From Methylorubrum rhodesianum (lineage in GTDB: Bacteria > Pseudomonadota > Alphaproteobacteria > Rhizobiales > Beijerinckiaceae): a DNA stretch of 64,000 bases. Positions within the stretch are counted from its first letter, which is position 1, and every line of letters starts with the position of its first letter. A program made the translations under genes and the position numbers. Below, in pieces: positions 18,401-33,400 of the stretch. The notes beneath the pieces are model-generated. The model ran no database searches. It was not told where the DNA came from and saw only the letters and a list, made by a program, of their open reading frames with translations. The DNA lies in assembly GCF_014199985.1 (NCBI RefSeq), contig NZ_JACHOS010000006.1:241825-305824 (forward strand), read 5' to 3'.

Positions 18401-21400
18401 CGAGGCCGGCAACAAGGCCGAGCAGGCGGATTCCGAGGAAACCGTCCACAAGGCGGAAACTGGCGCGCGCGGGATCTCCGCGGGCGCGGTGCTCGCCATG
18501 AACAAGGTCAGCGCCCGCGCCGAGGCGTTCATCGGCGCGGAAACCGTCGCCGCTCAGGCCCCGGCTCAGACCGCCGCCACCGTCGCCTCGACCGATGGCG
18601 CCGTGACCGTTTCGGCCAAGAACCAAGCCAGCATCGAATCGACCAGCACGATGATCGGTGCGTCGTCGGTCTCCGGCAGCGTCGCCGAACTAGCCAAGAA
18701 GGCGGTCGCCACCGCCCTCAACATCTACGATTACACCTCGAAATCCGGCACCAAGGCGCTGAAGGCCGGCGACCGCGTGCGGCTGGCGGCCGATTTTGCC
18801 GCGCCGGCCGGATCGAGCTCGAACACCGACGCCAAGCGGACCGAGGAGCCCACCCTGAAGGGACGGGTCTTCATCTTCGTCGCCGCGTCCGATGCCTCGG
18901 TCGATCTCGCAGCCGAGGATTACACCAACGCCGCCCGTTGGTTCGCGGTCGATGACGGGGCCATCGTGTCCACCAAGCCGACGGCGGCCGGCACGACACC
19001 CGGAACCACGACCGGCGACACCCTGGACAAAGACACGACCACCATCAAGACGGCGGAAGGCACCACGACGATCACGCGCCAGAAGGCACGTTACACGTCG
19101 AACGGCGGCTTCCAGGACATGATGGCCGGCCAGGGCGTGCTGCTCTCGAAGACCGATACACTCTCGAAGGGCGAGAAGGGCACGATCTACATCTGGCGTG
19201 GAGCGGACAACACGCGGGTCACACTCCACGGTGAGGACTACACCAGCGACAACTGGATTCCGGCCGCCGCGAAGACGGTCATGCCGAAGCTCGATACGGT
19301 GGCCAACCCGCCGGCGCCGCCGACGCCCGCCGCGGGCTCGACGGCTCCGACCCCGACCGCCCGCACGCCCGGCTCTTCGTCCAAGGCCTTCGGCGGCCTC
19401 ATCGTGTTCAACGAGGTGACCGGTGGCGCGGGCGCCCGCATCACCGATGCCACGGTCACCTCCGCTCTGAACCTGACGGTCCATGCTGAGGACGCCGCCG
19501 ACATCTCGGCCACCCTCCTCAGCACCGTGACGTCGTCCGGTGGCACCTCCTTCCAGTCGAAGACCGGCGCAGCCGGCACCAGCGGCGGCAGCGGCGGCGG
19601 TACGCTCATCGCGGCCAACGGCATCGCCGCGACCAACGTCGTGCGCGGCGGCGCCGATGCCAGCGTCCTGCGTTCGACGGTGGAATCCACGACCGGCAAC
19701 CTCGAAGTCAGCGCCGAGAACGAATCCGGTGTCGATGCGCGCATTCGGGCGTCATCGACGACGTCGGGTGGCGAGGGCGTGTCCGGCGCGGTGACGCTCG
19801 CGTTCAACTCGGTCGGCTACGAGACCCAGAATCTGCTCTTCAACGCGATCGACACGCTGATCGGGCAGTCGGCCATCTCGGGAGCCTTCGGCGGCGAGAT
19901 CGGCGCCGGCGCCAAGGCGACGATCGTCCAATCCTCGGCGAAGGCGGGCGGCGACCTGACCGTCTCGGCGGTTTCGGCCGCCAAGATCAACGCGACCGTC
20001 AGCAATGCCGCGACCTCCTCGGCCGATGTCGCGATGGTCTCGGGCGGCGCCGGCACCGGATTCGGTGTCGTTCTCGCCTCGAACAAGGTGAGCGGCAGTG
20101 CCGTCGCCCTCATCGACAACACCGGCGTGACCCGGAGCATCACGGCCGGCGGCGCCCTGGCCGTCACGGCGACGGATGCGGCCGGCATCACCTCGAACGT
20201 CCAGATCGTCACGAGCTCGACCGTCACGAAGAGCGACGGCGGCGCCGTCACCAACCAGTCCAAGCTCAACAAGTACCTGCCGTCGGACTTCTCGACGAAC
20301 CCGAACGAGGTCCAGTCGGCCACGATCCAGTCGAACATCATCAAGAACCGCGCCGATTGGGCACCGGCCGAATTGACCGCCTTCGAGGAGAAGGTCACCG
20401 CGCAGATCACCCGCGTGAAGGGGCTGATCGAGGAGCTTCAGGCCGGCCCCGCGACGCTGCTGAAGCAGGTCGAGACCAAGCTGCTCGAACTCAGGGCGGG
20501 CAAGGTCACGACGGAGTACCTGATCAAGATCAACCAGACCCTCGTCGATCAGCTCGAGGGAATCGATGTCACCAAGATCCCCAGCACCGATCAGACCGAT
20601 CTCAAGACGCGGATCGCAGAAGCGGCCGACGCGCTGTCGGGGCACCTGACGGCGCTCTCGGTCAACACGGCTGGTGGCGACGAGGCGCGGCTCGAGGCAC
20701 TGAAGGTCGCTGCCGAGGCGGCGCGCCTCGGCTATCTCGACGAGGCCGCGCTGCGCAACAGCGCCGACCTAGCCGAAAAGAGCGTCGGTCAGTTGATCCG
20801 CCTGCAGGTCGCCGTCGATCGCGCGGTCATCGAGACCGCCGGCAAGATCCTGGAGCTGAAGGACGGGCTCAACAACTTCCTGAAGCCGTTCGGCCTCAGC
20901 ACCGACAGCATCGGCGCCATCGACCTCTCGGCCTATGGCCAGCTTCCGAAGACCGCGAACGCGCAGGACGTCACCTTCGGCACGCGGGTGCGGATCGCGG
21001 ACGGCTACGCGAAGCCGACCTACAAGGCCGGGCAGGGCGAGATCACGGTCAAGACCGGCGAAACGATCGAAGACCTCTCGGGCAAGATTTACAAGTATGT
21101 CGGTGCCGACATCCTGGTCGGTATCAACTCGCTCGCTCCGAATTTTGCGGATGGGGCGAAGTGGAAGCTGATCGCCGATAAGTCCAGCGCCTACAAGGCC
21201 GGAGACATCTTCATCTACATGGGCGGCGACGCGAAGATCGACCTCGCGGCCACCGACTACACCAACAAGCTCCTCTGGAAGCGCGCTCTCGAGTCCAACT
21301 TCATTCCGGACGGCTTGAAGCTGCCGACCACTGGGACGGGTGCGGGCACAGGCGCGACGACGCCGGCCCCGGCCACGTCTTCGACCGAGACGGTGGCGCC

Positions 21401-24400
21401 CACGGGCGACCCGTCGGCCAACAACGCCGCCAAGACCGGCACGGTCGCGGCACAGCCCTCCGCCTCGCTCGCGATCGGCGGCCTCGTCGTGCTCAACAGC
21501 GTCCACGCGGACGCCGTCGCGCGCATCACCGGCGTCACCGCCGAGGCGGGCGGCACGGTCACGGTTCAGGCGAGCGAGACCGCCACGATCAAGGCGACCG
21601 CCGACAGCGCCGCCAACGTCAAGTCGGCGAGTTCCTACAAGCCGACGAGCGGCACCAGCACCCCGGCCCCGACCACGCCGGCCGACCCGTCCACGGACCG
21701 GACGCTCGGCACGAAGAGCCAGCCGACGAGTCTCGCGCTCGGCGGCATCATCGCCACCAACGCCATCCTCGGCACGGCGCGGGCCGAGATCGTCGACAGC
21801 ACCGTCACCGGCGGCGGGATGACCGTCGATGCGGCCAACACCGCCACCATCGACGCCACGACCAAGACCGCGACCTCCAGCGACCAGGGCGCGGTGTCGA
21901 TCACGCTCGCCTTCAACACCATTGGCTGGAAGGAACAGAACATCCTGTTCCGCGCCGCGGACACGATCACGGGGCAGCCGCTGATCGCCGCCGGCAGCGG
22001 TAACGACGCCGACCCGTCGGGCGCGCGCGCGCAGATCCTGCGCAGCACCGTCACGACGACGGACGCCAAAGATGCGCTCGCCGTCACCGCGCGTTCGGAC
22101 GCGTCGATCAACGCCCAGCTCACCAACAAGGCCAGCGCGTCGCAGGCGGTGCTCAAGGATGCGAGCGCCTACGCGATCGGCTTCGCGCTCTCCGGCAACC
22201 TCGTGAATTCCGAGGCGGTGGCGCGGATCGACAGCAGCAACGCGGCCGGCACGACGATCGACCCGACGAAGAGGCTCGACGCCGCCGGCGCGGTGACGAT
22301 CTCGGCGACCAGCAACGGCAGCATCACCTCGCTGAACAACCTCTCAACGATTGCCAGCCTCACCAAGCCGAGCGTGCTGCAGGACTTTGCCGACAAGATC
22401 CTCGGCAATTACACCTACACGACCGAGTCGGGCGCGAAGACCGTCACATTCGGCGACATCGTGTTCGCGAAGGTCGGTGGCGTCGAGAAGCTCTACGTCT
22501 ATTTCGGAGATACCAAGCTCGTATCCGATCTGAAGACGGAGACCTACACGGAGGCCAATGGCTGGAGGGAGAACAATCTCCGCGAATTCGTGAAGTTCCT
22601 GCCGCCGGGCGTGCTCAACCTCGGCGACAGCAAGGATGTCGCCGGCTCGGCGACGCCGCCGGCCAACGACGCGAACACCACCAGCGGCCAGACCCCGTCG
22701 AAGCCCTACGCCGTCGCCGTCAGCGGCATCCTCGTGACCAACGACGTGCGCAGCGCCGCCACGGCGACGCTGACGGGCATGACCGTCGTCAAGGCCGGCG
22801 ATATCAGCGTCCAGGCGGAGCAGAAGGGCGCGATCACCGCGACGGTCAACATCAAGGTCGAGTCGAAGCTGAAGCCGGGCACCAAGGCCGGCGACAAGCA
22901 GTCCGTCGCGGCCCAGGCGGTGATCGCCTCGAACGTCGTGGTGGGCGCGAGCACCGCCACGATCGACCGCAGCCCGCTCGGCGACGCGACCGCGAGCGCG
23001 ACCGTCGGCAACGTCGCGGTGGGCGCCCGCAATACCGGCGCGATCACCGCCACGATCGACAGCACGGTCGATTCGAGCGAGACCGCCGTCGGCATCACCG
23101 CCGCCTTCAACAAGATCGGCAGCCCGAGCACCAACGCGGTGTTCGACCTCGCCGAGTTGCTCGTCGGGATCGATCTCGACAGCCAGATGACCAAGGGCGG
23201 CCAGTTCGCCGCGACCGCCTCGATCTCGGGCCAGCCGATCAACGCCACCGGCAAGGTTTCGGTGGAGGCTCTGTCCAAGGCGACCATCAACGCCACCATC
23301 GAGAACGCCGTCACCTCGATCGGCTCGGCCGCGACCACCGTCGGCGCCGTCGCCGGCCTGAACTTCGTGCGTGTCGGCACCTCAGCCACCATCGCCGACG
23401 TGACGAGCCTCAAGGCGGCGGGCGGCGTGGCCGTCAACGCCCGCAGTGCGTCCACCATCGACGCCGTGGTCAAGGCCCCCGTCACGGCGGTGGTCTACAA
23501 CATGCCCGACACGAGCGGCACCTCGGGCGGCACCAACACCTCCGGTAACACCGGCAATACGGGCAACACCGGCGGGACCGGCACCGCGACGACCACGCGC
23601 TCGATTTCCGTCGCCGCCAGCTTCGCCCGCAACACCATCCTCGACGTCGTGCTCGAAGCCGGCCTCGACCGGATCGGCGACCTCGCGGCGAGTGCGGGCG
23701 ACGTCAGCGTCACCGCCGCCAACACCGCCACCATCACCGCGAAGGTCGCGGCCACCGCCATCGCCGTGCTGCTGAGCACCGAGGACGGCAAGAATCTCGG
23801 CGTCTCCGGCAGCGGCGCCTTCGGCGTCAACACGATCCTCGGCGGTGTCGAGGCACGGATCGCCGACAGCCGGATCACCGCGTCCGGCAGCCAGGCGCCG
23901 AGCGTCACCGACGGGACCGGCGGCCAGGGCAACATCACCGTCTCCGCCAAGAGCGCGGCGACCATCACGGCTTCGGTCGAGGCCGCCGCGGCGGCCGTTG
24001 TCGTCGGCAAGGGCACGGCCCAGGCGGTGGCGATCGGCGTGTCGCTCGCCTTCAACATGATCGGCTACAATCTGAGCCTGATCCCGACGGATCCCACCGG
24101 CAGCCTCGCCGCCGACAAGGCGCGCTCGCTGGACGTCAAGGCGAACGTCACAAAGTCCCGGCTGAACGCCGGGCGCCGGGTGTCGGTCGAGGCCGACTCG
24201 GGCGGCCGGATCGAGGCCCGGACCCTTGCCACCGCCATGGCGGTCGGCGTTTCGACGGGTGGCAGCTCCGGCGGCTCCAGCACCGACGGCAACGTCGCGC
24301 TGTCCGGCGGCGGCCTGTTCGTCCGCAACAAGGTCGTGACCTCGGCCTCCGCCGTCATCGACGGCACCGGCAGCAGCGACGACGCGGTCACCTCCGGCAC

Positions 24401-27400
24401 GGGCGGGATCAACGTCTCGGCCAAGGACACCGCCGTCATCCGGGCGACCTCCGTCGCCCTCGGCCTCTCGGCCAATCTGAGCGCGGATGCGAGCAACACC
24501 GCCTCGAAGTCGACCCTCGCCATCGCCCTGTCGCTCGCCGACAATTCGATCACCAGCGAAGTGGCCGCGCGAATCACGCAGGTCGCCAATCTCGCGACCC
24601 TCGGCGACGTCACCGTGGCTGCGAACCGCAGCGCCGACATCTTCGCGCAGACCATCGCCGCCGCCGTCGGCGCGCAGATCTCCTCGAAGGGCGACGGGGC
24701 CTCGGTGAGCGGCGGCGGCGCGCTCGCGATCAACACGGTCGAGGGATCGACGATTGCCGAGATCACCGACTCCAAGGTCGGGGACGCTGCCAATGGCGGC
24801 GCCAAGGTCGGCAGCCTCGCCGTCACGGCGACGGATGCGGCCAAGGTCGTCGCGCTGACCGGTGCGGCCGCGATCACTCTCGCCGGCACGGCCGAGGGGA
24901 AATCCACGGGTGTCGCCTTCGGCGTCTCCGCCGCGCGGAACGTCGTCGGCACCTCGGGGACCGCGGTTCGGGCCACGGTGTCCGGTACGCCGGTGCGGTC
25001 CACCGGCGCCGTCGGCGTGCGCGCCGAATCCAAGGCCGATATCGATGCGACGACGGTGACCGTGGCGGTCGGCGTCTCGGGCAGCGGGTCCGGGGATTCG
25101 CTCTCGGCGAGCCTCGGCGGCTCGGGCGCCCGCAACACCATCAACGTCGCCACCACGGCGGAGCTGTTCGCTGCGGACGGGACGTCGATCGCCGTCGAAG
25201 CCGGCAGCCTCGCAGTCACCGCCAAGAACACCTCGACCATCTCGGCGGATGTCGGCGCGGCTTCGGTCGCCGGTTCGTTCGGGCAGGGAAAATCGGTGGC
25301 GGTCTCGCTCACGGCGAGCGTGGCGATCAACGAGATCAGCGGCAACGTCGCCGCGACCGTGAAGAACGCCGATGTCACGACGCTCGCGGGCGGTGTGACC
25401 ATCGAGGCCACGCGGCAGGGCACCATCGAGACGCGCGCGGCCGCCGCCAGCGTCGCGGTGAGCGCGAGCGCCGACAAGAGCATCTCCGTCTCCGGTGCCG
25501 GTGTCGCTGCGGTCAACAAGATCAACAGCAGCACCACGGCCACGGGCCAGAACGCGTCGATCGACGCGAAGGGCGATGTCGCCGTCTCGGCGAGCAGCAG
25601 CGCCACGATCAAGTCGCTCGTCGTCGGCGCCGCGGCATCCATCGGCGGCGGGGCCGGCGATGGCGGCGCGGGCGCGCTCGGCATCTCCATCGCCTATAAC
25701 GAGATCGGTGCCTGGACTGCCTATGACGAGACGGCCCACACGCTGAGCGAGGCGCCCGCGCTCGGAAGCCGCGCCAACGTCTCCGCCACCCTGGTGGGCA
25801 GCCCGGTCACGACGACGGGGGCGCTCTCCGTCGCGGCGAGCGCCAACAACACCATCACGACCGACATCGTCGCGATCGCGGCCGGCGTCACCGTCGCGGG
25901 CGGCAAGGCCGGCGCGGTCAGCGTCGGCGGCACCTTCGCGATGAGCAATATCGGCCTCGCGGTCGCGGCCTCGATCGACGGCGACAAGACCGGCGCGACG
26001 CCCGGATTCCAGGCCGCGAGCGCCACCGTTTCGGCCCAGGACATCTCGACCATCACGACGCAGGCGCTCTCGGCGAGCCTCTCGCTCGCCGCCGCGTCCG
26101 GCAACGCCGTCTCGATCGCCGTCGGCGGCAGCATCGCGCTCAATTCCATCGCCAACGATGTCTCGGCGAATGTGAAGAACGTCGATCGTGGTCTGCAGAC
26201 CGTCGGCGCGATCCTCATCTCCGCCAAATCGGCGGGCGCCATCACGGCGAACGCCGCCTCGGCCGCCATCGCCGTGGCCGCGTCCGGCTCGAACGCCGTT
26301 CCCGTCAGCGCGGCGGTGACCTACGCGCGCAACGTCATCACCACCAGCACCCGTGCGCAGGCGAGCGAGAGCACGCTGACCACGACCGGCGCGGGCGGTA
26401 CCATCAGCGTCAAGGCCGAGGCCTCGGCCGCGATCAACGCCGCGATCCTGGCGGCTTCGCTGGCCGCGGGCGTGGGCGGCAGCAATGCCGCGGGCGTCGG
26501 GCTCGGCGCCGCCATCGCCGAGAACCGCATCGGCGTCTGGTCCTCGACGGGGACCGATGCGAACACCAGCTACGCCCTGGCCAACAACGGCGGCACCGTC
26601 GTCGAGGCGTCCCTGACCCGCGTCGGCGTCGATGCGAAGGGCGCGCTGAGCGTCGAGGCGACATCGAAGAACGTCATCAAGGCGAACATCGCGGCGATCT
26701 CGGCGGGCCTCGCGGGCGGCGGCTCGAATGCCGTCGGCGTCAGTGGCGGCGCCACGGCCGTCATCAACGCCATCGGTGTCACCACGCAGGCCTTCATCGA
26801 GGGCAACGGCGTGGGCGGCAGCGCGATCGCGAGCAACGCGATCAAGGCCGGCGCCGTCACCGTGAAGGCGGCCGATACGTCGAGCATCACCGCCAACGCG
26901 CTCACCGCCGCGGTCAGCGCCGCCTTCGGCGGCTCGAACGGCGTCGCGGTCTCGATCGGCTTCGCGCTCGCGCTCAACACCATCAACGCGTCCACCCGGG
27001 CCAGCGTGAACAACGTCGGCGACGGGATCGACGCCGGCACCGGCGCGGTCCTGGTCGATGCCCTCAGCAACGCGACCATCACGGGGACGACGACGGCGGC
27101 CGCCGTCAGCATCGGTGGCGGCGGTTCGGGCGGCATCGCCATCGCCGGCGGCGGGGCTCTCGCCTTCAACACCATTCGCCCCGTCACCCGGGCCGTGATG
27201 GCCGCCAGCACGATTACGCAGAGCGGCACCGTCACCGTGACCGCCGCGGCCACGTCGAAGATCTCGGCTCTCGTTGCGGCTGCCTCGCTCGCTGTCGGCG
27301 TCGGCGGTTCGGCCGGCGTCGGCGTGGCGATCGGCGTGTCCGTCGCCGCCAACCAGATCGGCGACTGGACGTCGTCCGGCGAGGGACGCAACCGCGTCGA

Positions 27401-30400
27401 TACCGCCGCCGCGACCCAGGGCTCCGTCGTCGAGGCGCTTCTCACGGGCAGCAGCGTCAAGACGGGCGGCGCGCTGACGGTCGGGGCGAACTCGGCTCAG
27501 GCGATCTCCGCCCAGGTGGCCGCTGCCGCGGCCTCCATCGGCGGCGGTGGTTCGGCCGGCGTCGGCGTCTCGGCGGCCGGCGTGTCGGTCACGAACGCCA
27601 TCGCGGTGGCAACCCGCGCCGTCATCGACGGCGACGGTGCGGCCGGGATCGAGGCCGGGAGCGTCTCGGTCCGCGCCTCCGACAATTCGACCATTGATGC
27701 CTTCGCCGGGTCCGCCTCGCTCGCGGGCTCGGGCGGTGGTGCGGCCGGCGTCTCGGTCGCGGTCGGCTTCACGCTGGCGCTCAACAGCATCGCCGGCAAC
27801 GTCGAAGCGGCAATCAAGAACGCCGACACCCTCCTGCGCACGACCGGACCGCTCGGCGTCTCGGTCAGCGCCTCGCGCGCCGGCCGCATCAACGCGGCGG
27901 CAGCGGCGGCGGCGATCAGCATCGCGGGCGGCGGTTCGGCCGGCGTCGGCGTGTCCGGCGGCGGTGCCTTCGCCTCGAACCGCATCCTCGGCTCGGTCAG
28001 CGCCACAGTCGATGCGAGCCGCATCACCACGGCCGGCGGCGGCGGCCTCACGGTGACGGCGACCGGCTCGTCCGAGATCACGGCGATCATCTCGGCGGTG
28101 GCCGCGTCCGGCGGCGGTGGCGGCGCGGCCGGCGTCGGCGTCGCGCTGGGCGCCAGCGGTGCCGAGAACCGCATCGGAGAATGGACCAGCGCGGGCGAGA
28201 ACGAGCAGCGCGTCGACACGCTCAGCGGCAATGCCGCGGCCGTCCAAGCCTCGGTCAAGAACTCGTCCCTCGACATCGCCTCGGCCCTGACGGTTCAGGC
28301 GACGGCGAGCCAGAAGATCACCGCGACGGTCGTGGCGGCCTCCGCCGCGATCCAGGGCGGCGGCGCGGCCGGTGTCTCGGTGAGCGCGGCCGGCTCGGTC
28401 ACCGCCAACGCGATCGGGATCGTGACCTCGGCCACGATCGACGGCGACGGAGCGGGTCCGGACGGCATCAAGGCGGGCAGCGTGACCGTCTCGGCCGCCA
28501 ACACGGCCCAGATCACGGCTGTCACGGGGGCTGCCTCGCTCTCCGGGGCCGGCGGCGGCGCGGCCGGCGTCGGCGTGGCGATTGGTTTCGCCCTCGCCAT
28601 CAACAGCATCGCGGGCGGCGTCCAGGCATCGATCTCCAACGTCGATGCCGGCCTGACCACCCGCAGCGGCGGCGTGTCGGTCGGCGCGCGCAACGACGCG
28701 CGCATCCGGGCCACCTCCTCGGCGGCGGCGGTCTCCATAGGCGGCGGCGGTGCCGCGGGCGTCTCGGTGAGCGGCGGCGGTGCCGGTGCGTCGAACGTCA
28801 TCACGGTGCGGACGAACGCCTTCGTCGCCAACAGCGCGCTGACCATGCGCGGCGGCAAGTCGACGGTGTCGGCCGGCTCGAATGCCGACATCGAGGCCCT
28901 GATCATCGCCGCGGCGGCGGCGGCTGGCGGCGGCGGCGCGGCCGGCGTCGGTGTCTCGGTCGGCGTCGGCGCGGCGGCGAACACCATCGGTGCCGGCAAC
29001 GAGATCCAGGCCTATCTCAGCAATGCGAGCATCGATTCCGACGCCGCGCTCGATGTGACCGCCGTCTCGAACCAGACGATCCGGGCGGATGTCGGGGCGG
29101 TCTCGGCCTCGATCCAGGGAGCCGGCGCGGCGGCCGTCAGCGTGGCGGGCTCCGGCACCGGTGCGTCCAACACCATCGCCGTCGCGACGCGCGCCTATAT
29201 CGACGGCGACGGCGCGACCGGCATCACGGCGACGCACATCGCCGTGTCCGCCAAGGACACTTCCGCGATCACCGCCTCCGTCAGTTCGGCGGGCATCGCG
29301 GGCGGCGGCGCCGGAGCGGCCAGCGTCGGCGTCACGGTCTCGGTCTCGATGGCGGCCAACCGCATCGGCAACACGGTCGAAGCGCTCATCCGCAACGCCG
29401 ATACCGGCGTCACCACGACCTCCGGCGACATTTCGGTCGAGGCCGAGAGCAGCGGGTCGATCCAGGCGATCGCCACGGCGGCCTCTGTGAGCGTCGGCGG
29501 TGCCGGCGGCGTCAGCGTGCAGGTGGCCGGCGGCGGCGCGGGCGCCATCAACGTGATCACCACGAGCACCCGCGCGGCGATCGAGCGGGCAAACGGGCAA
29601 TCGTCCCTCAACCGCGTCACGAGCGCAGCGGGCCTGCGGGTCGGCGCCAAGAGCAGCCAGGACATCGACGCCAAGGTGGTCGCGCTCTCCGCGGCCGGCG
29701 GCGGCGCGGGTCTCGCCAGCATTCCGGTGGCGATCGGCCTCTCGGGCGCCCAGAACATCATCGGAAGCTGGAAGACGACCGACGCGAACGGCAACCGGCT
29801 CGATCAGCCGACGCTCAACACCGATGGCGGCGCCAGGGTCGAGGCTCTGATCGCCGATACGGTCGCGACGGCGCAGGGATCGGTCGCGGTCACCGCGACC
29901 TCCTCCAGCAACATCGACGCGACCGTCGCGGCGGCCTCGGCCGTTGCCACGGGCGGAACCGTCGCGGTCGGCGTGGCCGGATCGGGCAGCTACTCGGGCA
30001 ACGCGATCAGCTTTGCCACCAATGCGGCAATCACCGGCGCTTCGACGAACGTCACGGGCGGAGACGTCACCGTCCGCGCCAAGGATCAGGCCACGATCAA
30101 CGTCGATGTCGGCGCAGCAGCCATCGCGGCTGCGGGCGGCGCCGTCGGCGTGGCGCCGGCGATCGGCGTCGCTGTGGCCCTGAACGTGATCAACAACGCC
30201 GTGACCGCAATCGTCGACGGGGCCACCGTGACGACGAGCACAGGCGGAATCCGCGTCGAAGCCACGGTTCCGTCCGACAACGGCGGGTCCAGCATCAACG
30301 CCCGCGTGGCTGCGGCCGCCGTGGCGCTCTCGGGCGGCGGCGTCGCCGTCTCGGTGGCCGGTGGCGGTGCCATCGCCACCAACATGATCGGCGGCTCCAC

Positions 30401-33400
30401 CCGCGCGCGGGTCAGCAACGCCCGCCTGAATGCCGCCGGTGACGTGGCGGTCGCCGCTGCGAATAACAGCCGGATCGTGGCGGAGGTCGCCGCACTCGCG
30501 GCCGGCGTCAGCATCGGCGGTGTTGCGGTCGGGGCCAGCATCGGCACCGGCGTTGCCACCAACCTGATCGGCAGCGAGATCACGCAGCGGGTCAACGGTC
30601 AGGACAAGACGACGAAGTCGGCCGCGCTCCTCATCGAGGCCCTGTCGCAGAACACGACGATCGAGGCCGGCGGCAACCTGTCGGTTACCGCCAATTCCGG
30701 CCAGACCATCCGGGCGACGGTCGCGGCCGGCGCGGTGGCGATCTCCGGCGGTGCCATCGCCGTCAGCGCCGCCGGCGCCGGCGCCGGCACGCACAACCGG
30801 ATCGGTGCGGTGGTGAGCGCGGCGATCGACGGCGACGGGGCGGGCGACAAGATCACGGCCAACAACGTCACCGTCTCGGCGCGCGACACGTCCAGCCTCA
30901 GTGTCGAGACCGGCGCGGCCTCGGTCGCGGCCTCGTTCGGGACCTTCGGCAGCGGCTCGTTCGCCCTCGCCGTCGCGGCGGCGGACAACGTGATCGCCAA
31001 CAACGTCACGGCCGCCATCCGCAATCTCGGCACCACCGGCGGTCTCACGACCCGGGGTTCCGTCGCGGTCACCGCGACCGAGAGCACGACCCTGACGAGC
31101 CGCGCGCGCGCCGCTGCCATGTCCGGCAGCGTCTCGGCCTTCAGCGTCTCCGTCTCGGGCGGCGGCGCCGGCACCGGCGACACCGTCACCAGCACGACGA
31201 GCGCCAGCATCACCAACAGCCGCCTCACGTCCGCGGGCGACGTCGCCGTCAGCGCCAGCGACACCACGACGATCGACTCGCAGGTGCTCGGCATCTCCGT
31301 CGCCGGCGGATTGCTCGCCCTCGCGGCCGGCGGCTCCGTCGCCAAGGTCGAGGCACGCCCGACGGTCACCGCCACCATTGAGGGCGGTTCGGTGTCCGCC
31401 TCGAATGTGAGCGTGGTCGCCACCGCGCTTCCGTCCGTCAACGCCGGGGCCCAGGGCATCAATGCCGGCACCGCCGCGATCGGTGCCTCGGTGGCCGAGG
31501 CCAAGGTCGCCGCCACGGTCGGCGCCTCGACCAAGAACGTCTCGATCACGGCCGGAAGCCTGTCGGTGCTCGGCAACCTCGCCCGTCAGGCGGGCCGCGA
31601 CTCCGCGACGGCGACCGCCTCCGGCTCCGTCGGCGGCCTGATCGGCATCAATTCGACCGTGACCCTCGCCGAGAACAGCAGCACGGTCAGCGGCCTGCTC
31701 GATGTCGGCACGGTGTTGGCCGTCAGCGGCGCCGTCGCCGTCAGCGCGACGAGCAACACGCGGCAGACCTCGACCGCCAGCAGCGCCAGCATCGGCCTCG
31801 TTGCGGCCGGCGCGACCGTCGCGTCGGCGAGTTCGGCAACCGTGACCAGCGCCCGCGTCGTGTCCCTCGGCGCGCTCAATGCCGGCTCGATGACCGTCAC
31901 CGCCTCCGGCGTCGACGACAACTTCGCCAAGGGAATTTCCGGCAGCGGCGGCCTCGTCTCGGGCACCGCCGCCAGCGCCAGCACCAGCATGGGCGGCAGC
32001 ACGCGGGCTGAACTCGGCACCGGCGTCGCCATCGACCTGACGAAGAACAGCGACAGCACAGGTCTGTTCTATCTCGCCGCCGATCACGTCGGCACGATGA
32101 ACGGCCAGATCATCACCGACAGCTACGGCGCCCTCGCCGGAGCCGGCGCCGTCGTGAACAACACCATCACACATGCGGTGACCGCCGCTTTCGGGATCAA
32201 TTCCCGCGTCACGGCCCGCGACATCCTCGCGACCGCGACGAACACCGTGAACAAGCCGCAGCTCGGACAGGCCAACATCGTCGGCTCGACCGGCGGTCTG
32301 GCCAGCGGCGCGGCGGCGCACAGTTCGACGGTTCTCGACATCACCACGCGGGTCGATGTCGGCAGCAATGCCGACCTCATCACGGTCGCCCGTGCCGGGA
32401 CCGCAGGCGCAATCCGTCTGGCGGCCAACAACATCATCAACGCCTACGACAAGGTCTCGCTGACGACCGGGGGCGCGCTGTCGGGCGCCGGTGCCTTCTC
32501 GAGCATCGAGACCCGTAACTTCGTGGCGCAGGTGAACATCGGCGCCAACGCGACCCTGTTCACGCTCGGAAACCTGACCCTCTCGGCCAATGGTGGCGGC
32601 AACGCCTATTCCGTCTCGAATTCCGAGACCTACGGGGCGGCGACCGTCGCCAGCGGCAGCACCACCGTCATCATCCGTCCGAACAACGCGGTGAACATCG
32701 GTGCGGGCGCCGACATCACCGCCTATGGTGATGCGGATCTCCTCGTCGGCACCAACAAGAAGGCTTACGACGACGCCTACGATGCGTCGGCGACGACCGA
32801 CAACTTCGCGGGCAGCGCGATCCCGATCACCTCGCTGGCGGCCAAGATCCGCGTCGAGGAGATCAACACGATCAAGATCGATGGCGGCGCCACGATCAAG
32901 ACCGCCGGCAACGCCAACCTCTTCACGAACCGCCAGGGCAATTCCAACGCCGTGGCCCGCATGAAGGGCACGAACTGGACGACCGCCGTCGCCGGCGCCA
33001 TCGACAGCCTGCTCGGCGGCTCGGCCGTCACCCCGGTCGGCGACACACAGACGGGCTCGATCGGCACCGTCATCGTCGACGGCACCGTCGTCACCGGCAT
33101 CACCCGCAACATCTCCATCGTCATCGACGACATGACGCGCGCGCCGGGCAACGGCGCCGCGACCCTGATCACGGGAACCGTCAAGCTCAACGGCCAGAAG
33201 TACGATGCCGCCGGCAACCCGATCGCGGATTCGGACAACACCAAGAGCTTCACGATCACCCTGCCGGATGGGGCGACCTCGGCCTCGGCGACGCTCCCGA
33301 AGCTGCCCATCACCGTCAGCCTCGGCTTCGCCAACGCTCAGTCGAACCTGATCAAGGCCTACGAGGAAGCGACGAAGGGCCTCTCGACCTACAAGGACAA

